From the NCBI RefSeq assembly GCF_013377085.1, contig NZ_JACAAX010000025.1, forward strand, positions 1-64,000: 64,000 nt of DNA, read 5' to 3'. Made by a program: the position numbers and the translations under genes. Below are positions 26,163 to 34,450 of the stretch, in pieces (positions within the stretch are counted from its first letter, which is position 1; the number at the start of each line of letters is the position of its first letter). The notes beneath the pieces were generated by a model. That model was given only the letters and a program-made list of their open reading frames with translations, was not told where the DNA came from and ran no database searches. Origin of the DNA: Rhodoplanes sp. Lineage in GTDB: Bacteria; Pseudomonadota; Alphaproteobacteria; Rhizobiales; Xanthobacteraceae.

Positions 26163-26714
26163 ATGTCGAAGCCGGATCGACCCTGGAGCGTGCCGGTGCG
26201 AATCGAGGAGGTTCCGGAGGGGGGCCTCACCAAGACCTTGTCGGCCGATGCGGGCGTGCGCGAGGCGGTGGCGCGGCTCGGCGGCCTCACCGGCCTGCCG
26301 CGCTTCGAGGCGTCGTTCGATCTCGCCCGGCAGGGCCGCGGCCTGCATGTGACCGGCACCGTGACGGCGACGGCCGGCCAGACCTGCGTCGTCACGCTGG
26401 AGCCGATGGAGAGCGAGATCGCCGAGCCGGTCGACCTCGTCTTCAGCCCGGACGCACCGGCCGAGGAGGCCGGTCCGCCGCGCGATCCCGAGGCCGCCGA
26501 CCCGCCCGAGCCGCTCGTCAACGGGGTCGTCGATCTCGGCGCCATCGCCACCGAGTTCGTGCTGCTCGGCGTCGATCCCTATCCGCGCAAGCAGGGCGTC
26601 GTGTTCGAGGCCCCCGACGCCGGACAGCCGGAACCGGGGCCGTTCGCCGCACTCGCGGCCCTCAAAGCCAAGGGGGGACAAGGCGGTGGAGCCAGCGGTG
26701 GACCCGGCGACTAG
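26163..26714 (+). CDS. DUF177/YceD-family protein
   Basis: A 183-residue protein of the YceD (DUF177) family, which in bacteria is typically encoded before rpmF and plsX and is linked to 23S rRNA and ribosome metabolism. The N-terminal WSVPVRIEEVPEGG and the GQTCVVTLEPMES and DLGAIATEFVLLGVDPYPR segments are typical of alphaproteobacterial members. The ATG at 26163 has an excellent AAAAGGAGTG site; an upstream GTG at 26154 overlaps that site and is rejected. It is followed by plsX after 157 bases with no rpmF between them. Confidence 0.85.
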   Translation: MSKPDRPWSVPVRIEEVPEGGLTKTLSADAGVREAVARLGGLTGLPRFEASFDLARQGRGLHVTGTVTATAGQTCVVTLEPMESEIAEPVDLVFSPDAPAEEAGPPRDPEAADPPEPLVNGVVDLGAIATEFVLLGVDPYPRKQGVVFEAPDAGQPEPGPFAALAALKAKGGQGGGASGGPGD

Positions 26715-26871
26715 TCCGCCGAGGCATGTCGCAGCATACACGGCGCATCGGTGATTTAAGCGATTGTCACAGGGCGCGGACGAGGTATTGTCGCCGCCTC
26801 CGTAACCCAGCGACTGGTCCGCGTCGGCCGGTCTAAAGGCGCGGTTTCGCGCCGCCCGCCAACGTCGGTTC

Positions 26872-27921
26872 ATGTCTCAGAAGGTTTGCATCGCGCTGGA
26901 CGCCATGGGGGGGGACCACGGAGCCGCGGTGGTGATCGCGGGCGCCGATATCTCCCTGAGCCGGCATCCGGATACCAGCTTCATCCTGGTCGGCGACCAG
27001 GCCGTGATCGGGCCATTGCTCGACAGCCGGCCGGCGCTGAAGGCGGCGTCGCGCGTCGTCCACACCGATGTCGCCGTCAAGATGGACGAGAAGCCGAGCC
27101 AGGCGCTGCGCCATGGCCGCTGGCGGTCGTCCATGTGGCTCGCCATCGACGCCGTGAAGAAGGGCGAGGCGCACGTCACCGTCTCGGCCGGCAACACCGG
27201 CGCCCTGATGGCGATGTCGAAGTTCCACCTGCGGATGATGCCCGGGGTGTCGCGGCCGGCGATCGCCTGCCTGTGGCCGACCACGCGGGGCGAATCGATC
27301 GTGCTCGACGTCGGCGCCTCGATCGGGGCCGACGTGCAGCACCTCGTGCAGCTCGCCATCATGGGCAGCGCCATGGCGAGCGTGGTGTTCGACCTCGAGC
27401 GTCCGACCGTCGGGCTGCTCAATGTCGGCGTCGAGGAGGTCAAGGGGCTCGAGGAGATCCGCGGCGCCAGCCAGGTGCTGCGCGAGACCGCCTGCAGCCA
27501 CATGGACTTCAAGGGGTTCGTCGAGGGCGACGACATCGGCCGCGGAACCGTGGACGTGGTCGTCACCGAAGGATTCACCGGCAACATCGCCTTGAAGACC
27601 GCCGAGGGGACGGCTAAACAGCTTGCCTCGTATCTCAAGAGCGCGATGAGCCGCACCCTCGCGGCCAAGATCGGTTACCTCTTCGCGCGACAAGCCTTCA
27701 AGACCCTCAGGGACAAAATGGACCCGCGCAAGGTCAATGGCGGCGTCTTCCTCGGCCTCAACGGCGTGGTGATCAAGAGCCACGGCGGCACCGACGCGGA
27801 AGGGTTCGCGGCGGCCGTCGACCTCGGCTACGACATGGCGCGCTACGAGCTGCTGGGGAAGATCCGCAGGACGCTCGGGCAGACGGCCCCCACCGCGGTG
27901 GCCGGAGAGGTGGCTTCGTGA
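26872..27921 (+). CDS. plsX: Phosphate acyltransferase PlsX
   Basis: A 349-residue peripheral membrane enzyme that converts acyl-ACP and phosphate to acyl-phosphate for phospholipid synthesis. Family motifs are [11 protein letters not shown] at the N-terminus, [21 protein letters not shown] and [15 protein letters not shown]. It overlaps fabH by four bases (GTGA), so the two are translationally coupled. Start at 26872 (ATG) immediately precedes the conserved first strand. Confidence 0.96.
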   Translation: MSQKVCIALDAMGGDHGAAVVIAGADISLSRHPDTSFILVGDQAVIGPLLDSRPALKAASRVVHTDVAVKMDEKPSQALRHGRWRSSMWLAIDAVKKGEAHVTVSAGNTGALMAMSKFHLRMMPGVSRPAIACLWPTTRGESIVLDVGASIGADVQHLVQLAIMGSAMASVVFDLERPTVGLLNVGVEEVKGLEEIRGASQVLRETACSHMDFKGFVEGDDIGRGTVDVVVTEGFTGNIALKTAEGTAKQLASYLKSAMSRTLAAKIGYLFARQAFKTLRDKMDPRKVNGGVFLGLNGVVIKSHGGTDAEGFAAAVDLGYDMARYELLGKIRRTLGQTAPTAVAGEVAS

Positions 27922-28895
27922 GTATCACCCGTTCGATCGTTCTCGGCTGCGGCAGCTATCTGCCGGCCCGCACGCTCACCAATGCCGAGCTGGCCGGCAT
28001 GGTCGACACCAGCGACGACTGGATCGTGCAGCGCACCGGCATCCGCGAGCGCCATATCGCAGCCGACGGCGAGTTCACCTCGGATCTCGCCGTCCATGCC
28101 GCGCGCGACGCGCTCGCCGCCGCCGGCCTCGAGCCGCAGGCGATCGACCTGATCATTCTGGCGACCGCGACGCCGGACCACACTTTTCCGGCCAGCGCCG
28201 TGACGGTTCAGGCCCAGCTCGGCATCACCCAGGGCGCCGCCTTCGACTTGCAGGCGGTGTGCTCGGGCTTCGTGTTCGCGATCGCCACGGCCGACAGCCT
28301 GCTGCGCACGGGTGGATTCAAGCGCGCGCTGGTGATCGGCTCGGAGACCTTCACCCGCATCCTCGACTGGAAGGACCGCACCACCTGCGTGATCTTCGGC
28401 GACGGGGCCGGGGCCGTGGTGCTCGAGGCCGCCCCGCAGGCCGGCACCCTGGCGGACCGCGGCGTGCTCGGCGCCAAGATGCGCTCGGACGGGCGCCACA
28501 AGAGCAAGCTCTATGTCGACGGCGGCCCGTCGACCACCGGCACGGCCGGCTATCTGCGCATGGAGGGCAAGGAGGTCTTCCGCCACGCCGTGACGATGAT
28601 CACGGGCGCGGTCGAGGACGTGCTGGCCGAGACCGGCACCAAGGCGACCGACATCGACTGGTTCGTGCCGCACCAGGCCAATCAGCGGATTATCGACGGC
28701 TGCGCCCACAGGCTCGGGGTGTCGCGCGACAAGATCGTCTCCACGGTCGACCGCCACGGCAACACCTCGGCGGCCTCGATTCCGCTCGCCCTGCACACCG
28801 CCGTCACCGACGGCCGCATCAAGCAGGGCGATCTGGTGATGATCGAGGCGATGGGCGGCGGCTTCACCTGGGGCGCCGCGCTGATCCGCTGGTGA
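27918..28895 (+). CDS. fabH: Beta-ketoacyl-ACP synthase III
   Basis: A 325-residue initiating condensing enzyme of type II fatty acid synthesis that joins acetyl-CoA to malonyl-ACP. The Cys-His-Asn triad is complete: Cys115 in QAVCSGF, His252 in VPHQANQR and Asn282 in [23 protein letters not shown] terminal residues are typical. It begins with GTG overlapping the plsX stop. The next gene, ihfA, starts 224 bases later with its own AT-rich promoter region. Confidence 0.96.
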   Translation: MSITRSIVLGCGSYLPARTLTNAELAGMVDTSDDWIVQRTGIRERHIAADGEFTSDLAVHAARDALAAAGLEPQAIDLIILATATPDHTFPASAVTVQAQLGITQGAAFDLQAVCSGFVFAIATADSLLRTGGFKRALVIGSETFTRILDWKDRTTCVIFGDGAGAVVLEAAPQAGTLADRGVLGAKMRSDGRHKSKLYVDGGPSTTGTAGYLRMEGKEVFRHAVTMITGAVEDVLAETGTKATDIDWFVPHQANQRIIDGCAHRLGVSRDKIVSTVDRHGNTSAASIPLALHTAVTDGRIKQGDLVMIEAMGGGFTWGAALIRW

Positions 28896-29119
28896 CCCGA
28901 CGGTTCGGTCCTGGTCCTGCAGTGGCGAGGCACGCCGACGCCGTCGTGCGTGGTCGCTCGACTCGACGGCGAACCGGTGCCGCGCCGCCGCAACATCCTC
29001 CACCGTCATCGAAATGACCGTTCAAATCTTCTGTCGCCCCGTTGACCCCGGGCGCCGAAGCTCATATCGTTGTAAATTCAGTAACATATAAAAGTCTATG
29101 GGTAGGCGCTGGGGCCACG

Positions 29120-29425
29120 ATGAGCGCGAAGACAGTAACTCGGGCGGACCTTTGCGAGGCCGTTTACCAGAGGTTGGGGCTTTCCCGCACCGAATCGGCC
29201 GCATTGGTCGAGCTGGTGCTCAAGGAGATCACCGATTGCCTCGAGCGGGGCGAGACGGTGAAGCTCTCCTCGTTCGGATCGTTCGTCGTCCGCAAGAAAG
29301 GCCAGCGGATCGGACGTAATCCGAAGACCGGCAAGGAAGTGCCGATCTCGCCGCGGCGCGTGATGGTGTTCAAGCCGTCGGCCATTCTCAAGCAGCGGAT
29401 CAACGCGGACGGCGCCGAGGCGTGA
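29120..29425 (+). CDS. ihfA: Integration host factor alpha subunit
   Basis: A 101-residue DNA-bending protein of the HU/IHF family. [13 protein letters not shown] and [23 protein letters not shown] form the beta arms, with the intercalating proline in RNPKTG. Its partner IhfB is encoded elsewhere. The ATG at 29120 gives the usual length; 26 further in-frame codons upstream run through the AT-rich promoter region (TTGTAA near 29070, ATATAAAA near 29090) and are rejected. It is followed by the MerR gene, the usual pairing. Confidence 0.94.
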   Translation: MSAKTVTRADLCEAVYQRLGLSRTESAALVELVLKEITDCLERGETVKLSSFGSFVVRKKGQRIGRNPKTGKEVPISPRRVMVFKPSAILKQRINADGAEA

Positions 29426-29450
29426 CGGCGCGCGCGGCGGAGGAACGGCC

Positions 29451-30218
29451 GTGAACAAGGCGCCCGAAGCGTTCCGCACCATCAGCGAGGTGGCGGAGGA
29501 TCTCGCGCTTCCGCAGCATGTTCTGCGATTTTGGGAGAGCCGGTTTCCGCAGGTCCGCCCGATGAAGCGCGGCGGCGGTAGGCGCTATTATCGTCCCGAC
29601 GACGTCGACCTGCTGCGCGGCATCCGCCATCTTCTCTACGGCGAGGGCTACACGATTCGCGGCGTCCAACGCATCCTGCGCGAGCAGGGCGGCCGCTTCG
29701 TGCAGACCGTCTGGCAGGAGGGCGCGCCGCAGCCCGAGCGCATCCCGGAGATCGACGGCACCGAGACCGAGGGCGCCGTCGAGGAGATCGCGGCGGCCGC
29801 CGATCTCGACGACGCGGTGGAGTGCGATTCGGATTTGTCGGCCGGGGGCGAGGCGAAGCCGGAGCTCGATGCCGACCCCTATGGGCGGCGCGAGCCATCC
29901 TTCGGTCCGGCACATGGTTCAGCCTCTGGACCGCGGCGGGCGGCGCCGCTCGCGGCGGCATCCGCCGGCGCCGCATCCCACGGAGCCGCATCGGGTGCGG
30001 CCGTGCGCGAGCCCGTTGTCGATCCCGCTGCCGCGGGCGATCCCGCCGCCGCGGGCGAAGCCGTGCCGGCGCGCGACAGAACCGCCGATGCCGTTGCGAC
30101 CGCGCCGCCCGGCCTGTCGGCGGCCGACCGCGAACGGCTCGCCGCCGTGCTGGCCAATCTCGAAGCCTGCCGCGGCCGCCTGGCCGGCGCGCTGGCGGAG
30201 ACCGGGCCGGCGCCCTAA
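29451..30218 (+). CDS. MerR-family regulator downstream of ihfA
   Basis: A 255-residue protein with an N-terminal MerR helix-turn-helix ([20 protein letters not shown], then [10 protein letters not shown] and [17 protein letters not shown]). The rest is an Ala/Pro/Gly-rich linker with repeated [12 protein letters not shown] and a short C-terminal helix ([18 protein letters not shown]). It lacks the metal-binding cysteines of classical MerR. The GTG at 29451 follows GCGGAGGAAC. This ihfA-merR order is widely conserved in alphaproteobacteria, but the target of the regulator is not established to my knowledge. Confidence 0.9.
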   Translation: MNKAPEAFRTISEVAEDLALPQHVLRFWESRFPQVRPMKRGGGRRYYRPDDVDLLRGIRHLLYGEGYTIRGVQRILREQGGRFVQTVWQEGAPQPERIPEIDGTETEGAVEEIAAAADLDDAVECDSDLSAGGEAKPELDADPYGRREPSFGPAHGSASGPRRAAPLAAASAGAASHGAASGAAVREPVVDPAAAGDPAAAGEAVPARDRTADAVATAPPGLSAADRERLAAVLANLEACRGRLAGALAETGPAP

Positions 30219-30269
30219 AAGGGACCGGCCCAAACGCCCGACGGCGGGGCGGGGCCCGACCGATCCAGC

Positions 30270-31511
30270 ATGACCGATCCGACCTACGCGTATCGCGCGC
30301 ATCCCTTCACGTCCGAGAGAGTTTTCCGTCTGGAGCCCGAGGGGCTGGCCTGGACCGAGGGCGGCCGGCCGCGGGCGCTCGCCTTCGCGGACGTCGTGGC
30401 GGTGAAAATCTATCTCGAGCGCATCCCGGGCTCCTCGGCCTCCTACTGGGCCTGCGTGCTGTACGGGCGCGACGGTGGCCGCCTCAAGCTCGGCGCGGCG
30501 CATCGGACCGGGCTGTTTTCCGTCGAGAATCGCTCGGCCGCCTATCTGCCCTTCATCCACGCGGTGACGACGCGGCTCGATGCGTTGCGGCCCGGCCTGC
30601 CGCACCGCGAGCATAAGAGCCTGTTGGAAAAGCTCGAGACCGGCGTCGGCCTTGCCGGCGTCGGCGTCCTGCGGCTGCTGCGGCGGCTCGATCTCGGCCG
30701 CACGGCGGCGGCGGCCGGCTGGCTCCTGCGCAAGGTCGGGCCGCGCCTGAAGGGACACCGCGTGGCCGGCGAGCAGCTCGCCATGGTGTTCCCGGACATG
30801 ACCGCGGCCGAGCGCGCCACGACGCTCGACGGCATGTGGGACAATTTCGGCCGGCTGTTCATCGAATACGCCCATCTCGACCGGCTGTGGGACTACGACT
30901 GGCGCGACCCGCGGCCGGGCGGCCGCATCGAGGTCGACGCGGCGACGCGAGCGACCCTGCTGCGGCTGCGCGATGATCCGCGGCCGGCCCTGATGTTCAC
31001 CGGCCATCTCGCCAACTGGGAGGTGGTGCCGCTCGGTGCCGGCACCATCGGGCGCGACATCTCGGTGGTGTTTCGGGCGCCGCGCATCGGCCCCTTCGTG
31101 CGCGAGATGATCCGGGCCCGCGAGGCGGGCGGCAGCCACGTGATCGCGGCCGGGCCCGACACGCCGCTGCGCATCCGCGAGGCGCTGCGGCAGAACCGGC
31201 TGGTCGGCATGCTGGTCGACCAGCACTACGCCCGCGGCATCGACGTCACGTTTTTCGGGCGGACCTGCAAGGTCAATCCGATGCTGGCCCGCTTCGCCCG
31301 CATGTTCGACTGCCCGATCTATGGGGCGCGCGTGGTGCGCCTGCCGGACGAGCGCTTCCGCTTCGAGCTGGTCGGGCCGATCGAGCCGCCGCGCGAGGCC
31401 GATGGGCAGGTCGACATTGCCGCCACCATGCAGCGCATCACCGGCGTGATCGAGGAGTGGGTACGTCAGCACCCCGAGCAGTGGCTGTGGCTGCACCGCC
31501 GCTGGCGGTGA
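30270..31511 (+). CDS. LpxL/HtrB-type lipid A acyltransferase with N-terminal accessory domain
   Basis: A 413-residue protein. Residues about 110-413 match the lysophospholipid/LpxL acyltransferase family, with the HX4E catalytic pair His246/Glu251 in GHLANWE, FRAPRIGPFVREM and VDQHYARGIDVTFFG. About 100 residues at the N-terminus form a separate beta-rich, PH-like region (FRLEPEGLAWTEGGRPRALAFADVVAV) absent from E. coli LpxL. It probably adds a secondary acyl chain to lipid A or another lipid at the inner membrane. Which lipid is acylated is unknown. Confidence 0.85.
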   Translation: MTDPTYAYRAHPFTSERVFRLEPEGLAWTEGGRPRALAFADVVAVKIYLERIPGSSASYWACVLYGRDGGRLKLGAAHRTGLFSVENRSAAYLPFIHAVTTRLDALRPGLPHREHKSLLEKLETGVGLAGVGVLRLLRRLDLGRTAAAAGWLLRKVGPRLKGHRVAGEQLAMVFPDMTAAERATTLDGMWDNFGRLFIEYAHLDRLWDYDWRDPRPGGRIEVDAATRATLLRLRDDPRPALMFTGHLANWEVVPLGAGTIGRDISVVFRAPRIGPFVREMIRAREAGGSHVIAAGPDTPLRIREALRQNRLVGMLVDQHYARGIDVTFFGRTCKVNPMLARFARMFDCPIYGARVVRLPDERFRFELVGPIEPPREADGQVDIAATMQRITGVIEEWVRQHPEQWLWLHRRWR

Positions 31512-31541
31512 CACCGGTCGTCGCTGTCCTCGGCCTTCATC

Positions 31542-31657
31542 GTCATGGCCGGGCTTGACCCGGCCATCCATCAAGCTACGGAAAAGAAGTCTTTTCTCGA
31601 GATGGATACGCGGGTCGAGCCCGCGTATGACGAGTCGGAATAGGTGACGGCCGGTAT
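31542..31657. repeat. Dispersed ~117-bp repeat, copy B
   Basis: Second full copy of the element at 23595-23713, in the same orientation, with the same two internal hairpins and the tail TGACGGCCGGTATCAG, which runs into the stop codon of the stress-protein gene. As in copy A it lies between a plus-strand gene end and a converging minus-strand gene end. Confidence 0.75.
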
Positions 31658-32514
31658 CAGTGCGCGGTGAACACCGGGATCTCGGCGTGGGTGAGGATGT
31701 GGCGGGTGGTGCCGCCGAAGATCATCTGGCGCAGGCGGCTCTGGGTGTAGGCGCCCTTGACGATGAGGTCGCAGCCGAGCCGCTGGGCATGATCCAGGAT
31801 GGTCGGTCCGGCGGTGCGGTTGTCGCCGCCCTTGGAGGTGAGCAGATTCGGCTTGATGCCGTGCAGCGCCAGATTGCCGGCGAGCTGCTCGGCCGTCGGG
31901 CCCGGCACCACGGCACCCTCGACCGTCAGGATGGTGACATGCTCGGCGCGGGCCAGGAACGGCATCGCGAAGGCGGTGGCGCGGGCCTGCTCGGTCGAGC
32001 CGTTCCAGGCGACCAGGATGTGCCGGCCGACCGCGGCCGGGGGTTTCGAGGGCGCCAGCAGCACCGGGCGGCCGCTCTCGAACAGGCCGGCCTCGAACGT
32101 GCTCATGTGCGGCCCCTGCGGGTCGGTGCTCGGGCGGCCCATCACGATCAGGTCGAAGATGCGGCCGTAATGGCCGACGAAATTGTCGCCCTCGGGGGCG
32201 TCGTCGAGCCAGCCCCAGCTCGGCGCCGTCTGGGGCAGACGCGGCGTTCCGGCGGGCGGAGCGGCCGGAACGGCGTTCTCGCGCATGAATTGCTCGAACA
32301 GGTCGCGCGACTGGCGCGCCGCTTCGGCATTCTCCTCCTCGAAGAAGGCGAGCGAGGCGGAGGGCGCGACGTCCATGGCGACCACGGTCGGCACCGACAC
32401 CCGCACGGCAAATCCTTCGAGATGACTGCCGAACGTCTTGGCCACCAGGAGTGCAGTCGTCAGGGTCGACCGCATGGAATCGTTCGGCTCGGTCGGCACG
32501 AGAAGTGTTTTCAT
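31657..32514 (-). CDS. Tandem-domain universal stress protein
   Basis: A 285-residue cytoplasmic protein with two UspA domains. The first starts MKTLLVPTEPNDS and the second IHILVAWNGSTEQARA-like at about residue 165. The C-terminal nucleotide-binding motif reads VKGAYTQSRLRQMIFGGTTR, a G-2X-G-9X-G-like motif suggesting ATP binding. Start at 32514 directly precedes the first strand of the fold. It is a single gene next to a long gene-poor region. Tandem USPs of this length are common in Rhizobiales. Confidence 0.88.
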   Translation of the reverse strand: MKTLLVPTEPNDSMRSTLTTALLVAKTFGSHLEGFAVRVSVPTVVAMDVAPSASLAFFEEENAEAARQSRDLFEQFMRENAVPAAPPAGTPRLPQTAPSWGWLDDAPEGDNFVGHYGRIFDLIVMGRPSTDPQGPHMSTFEAGLFESGRPVLLAPSKPPAAVGRHILVAWNGSTEQARATAFAMPFLARAEHVTILTVEGAVVPGPTAEQLAGNLALHGIKPNLLTSKGGDNRTAGPTILDHAQRLGCDLIVKGAYTQSRLRQMIFGGTTRHILTHAEIPVFTAH

Positions 32515-33010
32515 GGCGGCTGGCTCTCTTTGCGCCTGTTGCGAACGCGTGGGCCTGCCATCGCGTTCGGTGAGGTACCGATCGTCCGTTCCGCGCGATC
32601 GATGCGCGACACGAATAGGCCGGAACGCGGGTGCCTGTCGAGCATGCCGCAGCGGTTGCGGGCCGGGGCGCTCGGCCGCAGGGGGGATAGGGGCGCGGGT
32701 CCGATGGGCCATTCGCCGGCGTGATGGTGGGTGGCGGGGCCCCCTCACGCGCTGGCGGAGGGGCGCGCGGCGCCCGTCAACCAGCGCGAGCGGATCGGGA
32801 GCCGGCGCAGGCGATGACGAGCGATGAGCCGGCGCGCGGCACCCCTCGCGGCGCCTAGCGGGCGAGCCGGACGACGGCGCCGAAGAGAGGTGATCGGACG
32901 ATCCGGTTCGGACGCGCCGTGGCGGTGCGTGGTCGTGATCACGTCACGCCGTGATCATGCCGTTGACGGCGAAAGTCATTATCATACCAAGTTCCAGAAC
33001 CTCCGACCCG
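32515..33010. other. About 500-base gap, no gene recognised
   Basis: The stretch upstream of the stress-protein gene holds no frame with convincing protein composition. It must contain that gene's promoter. Near 32970-32990 it becomes AT-richer (ATTATCATACC), which may mark the left end of the repeat-derived segment that starts at 33011. Confidence 0.4.
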
Positions 33011-33076
33011 TCATGGCCGGGACGAGCGTTGCCATGAGCAGGGAGGTGAGTTGGCGCAAATGAAGGCTGGTATCAG
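33011..33076. repeat. Shortened copy of the dispersed repeat
   Basis: Begins with GTCATGGCCGGGACGAG and ends with GGCTGGTATCAG, matching the two ends of the 117-bp repeats at 23595 and 31542 but lacking most of the middle. Its tail GGTATCAG is also the start of the 16-bp tandem units that follow. Confidence 0.45.
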
Positions 33077-33228
33077 ATCCCGCGGGTATCAGTTCGCGAG
33101 GCGATCGGTTCGCGAGGCGATCAGTTCGTGATGAAACCAGTTCGTTAGGCAATCAGTTCTCGCCGTCGTCGGATCGGTCGTGATCAGCTCGTGTCGTGAT
33201 CAGATCGGCTGCATCAGATCGGCTGCGC
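33069..33228. repeat. Degenerate 16-bp tandem repeat array
   Basis: Six units in exact 16-bp register span 33069-33164. Examples are GGTATCAGTTCGCGAG (33085), GCGATCGGTTCGCGAG (33101), GCGATCAGTTCGTGAT (33117) and GAAACCAGTTCGTTAG (33133). More degenerate units with ATCAG-TCG cores continue to about 33228. The region is non-coding. It lies immediately beyond the minus-strand terminator at 33239-33267. Confidence 0.8.
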
Positions 33229-33238
33229 AGCAGACAAC

Positions 33239-33267
33239 AAAAAACGCTCGATGCTTTCGCATGAGCG
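33239..33267 (-). terminator. Rho-independent terminator of a small minus-strand transcript
   Basis: On the minus strand CGCTC-ATGC, GAAA loop, GCAT-(bulge)-GAGCG is followed by six T residues. No annotated gene ends here; the nearest minus-strand reading frames are the 33-codon ORF at 33343-33444 and, 500 bases up, the glutathione peroxidase gene. Confidence 0.7.
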
Positions 33268-33301
33268 CTCATACATCAGACATATCGAAATCAGAGAAAG
33301 G

Positions 33302-33359
33302 CGGAAGCGGTCGAGGTTGGGCTTTGCCTCACTGATGCAGCCCTATGAGACCGCTTCCG
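33302..33359 (-). ncRNA. 58-nt hairpin in a candidate small RNA / 3' UTR
   Basis: CGGAAGCGGTC and GACCGCTTCCG form a perfect 11-bp stem. Inside it GGGCT pairs with AGCCC around a loop of GCATCAGTGAGGCAA. The stem overlaps the end of the 33-codon ORF and lies 35 bases before the terminator, so it would be the core of a small structured transcript. No known RNA family was recognised. Confidence 0.45.
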
Positions 33360-33444
33360 ACTTATCCGTTGTGGGGGAAGCCGCTACGCTGAGGCCCCAA
33401 CGATGGCCGGAGCGATTTTCGCGGCCTTGCGAGCCCGGTGGCAT
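33343..33444 (-). CDS. Possible 33-residue micro-protein with a strong ribosome site
   Basis: ATG at 33444 is preceded by AGGAGG four bases upstream (33449-33454). The 33-codon frame ends with TAG inside the 58-nt hairpin. The peptide is polar and basic in its first half (GRENRSGHRWG) and Ser/Ala/Thr-rich at the end, with no membrane segment. A TTGACA hexamer lies at 33599-33604 on the same strand, although the matching -10 is weak. It may be a leader peptide, a micro-protein, or chance overlap with an sRNA. Confidence 0.35.
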   Translation of the reverse strand: MPPGSQGRENRSGHRWGLSVAASPTTDKSEAVS

Positions 33445-33763
33445 TTCACCTCCTGCTCTCCGCGCCGGTCGTCCAGTGTCTGACGGATCAGTGTTCTGGT
33501 GGCCCGGCTCATTGTCTGCTTCCCCGGATCGTCGGATCAGTGGATCACCAAACCCGCGTCGAAGCTGACGATTAGATGGTCGCGCTGTTGTCATGCTTTG
33601 TCAAGCGGTCACGAATCGCGCGGTGAATTTCTTGTTGCGGTCTTCCGTCGATGTCGCGCACGGCGCGGCTGTGGCGGTGCAGCACGCCGGCGCCGGCTCG
33701 ACGTCACGGCCAGCTAACATGCGCGCCGCAAGCTCGTGTCTCGCAAGCGCGCGGCTCGCGATC

Positions 33764-34351
33764 TCACGCCGTCAGCATCGGCGCGATGCTCGAGACGATG
33801 CGTGGATCGGTCGGCTCGACCGCGGAGGCGAAGGCGGCGGCGATGCGGCCGTCGCGGTCGATCAGATATTTGTGAAAGTTCCAGCGCGGCGTATCGCGCG
33901 GCCGTTCGATCGCGGCCCAACGGTAGAACGGATGGGCGTCGGGGCCGCGCACCGCCGTCTTGGTGCCGATCGGAAACGTCACGCCGTAGCGGTGCGTCGT
34001 GTGGTCGATGCTCGCCGCATCGCCCGGCTCCTGGCTGCCGAAGTCGTCGCTGGGGACGCCGATCACCAGAAGGCCGCGCGGCCCGTAGCGCGTCCACAGC
34101 GCCTCGAGGCCGGAATATTGCGGCGTGTAACCGCACAGCGAGGCGGTGTTGACGATCAGGATCGGCTTGCCCGCATGGGCGATCAGCCGGATGTCCTCGC
34201 CGTTCGGGCGCGCGAAGGCGTGCACCCAGGTGTTGGCGCGGCTGCTGTCGGCCGCCTGCGCGACGGCCGCCGCTCCGACGATCGATGCCGCCACCGCCGG
34301 CGCGGCCAGCGCAGCCGCCCCGGCGAGCACGCGACGACGATCGATGGACAT
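33764..34351 (-). CDS. Tat-exported glutathione peroxidase family protein
   Basis: A 195-residue thiol peroxidase. The N-terminus MSIDRRRVLAGAAALAAP followed by an Ala-rich helix and an AQAA-D junction (about residue 34) is a twin-arginine signal. The peroxidatic residue is Cys73 in NTASLCGYTPQY, not selenocysteine, and the family motif WNFHKYLIDRDG is present. It should reduce lipid or hydrogen peroxide in the periplasm with a thioredoxin-like donor. Bacterial GPx proteins are usually cytoplasmic, so the export signal is unusual. The DUF1476-like gene lies 99 bases upstream on the same strand. Confidence 0.88.
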   Translation of the reverse strand: MSIDRRRVLAGAAALAAPAVAASIVGAAAVAQAADSSRANTWVHAFARPNGEDIRLIAHAGKPILIVNTASLCGYTPQYSGLEALWTRYGPRGLLVIGVPSDDFGSQEPGDAASIDHTTHRYGVTFPIGTKTAVRGPDAHPFYRWAAIERPRDTPRWNFHKYLIDRDGRIAAAFASAVEPTDPRIVSSIAPMLTA

Positions 34352-34450
34352 CGGCTTCTCCTCCGAAGGCTCGGTCGTCCGAAGGCTCGGTCGTCCGCAG
34401 CCTCGGAAGCGACAAGGCGCCGCCGAAGCCGGCCGCGGCGTCGCCGGCGT

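Noticed and set aside
33069..33228. CRISPR array
   Set aside because: The units are contiguous and 16 bp long without unique spacers, and no cas genes are present.
33251..33568. Plus-strand 105-codon frame over the small minus-strand unit
   Set aside because: It overlaps the terminator and 58-nt hairpin on the opposite strand, with no ribosome site or family.
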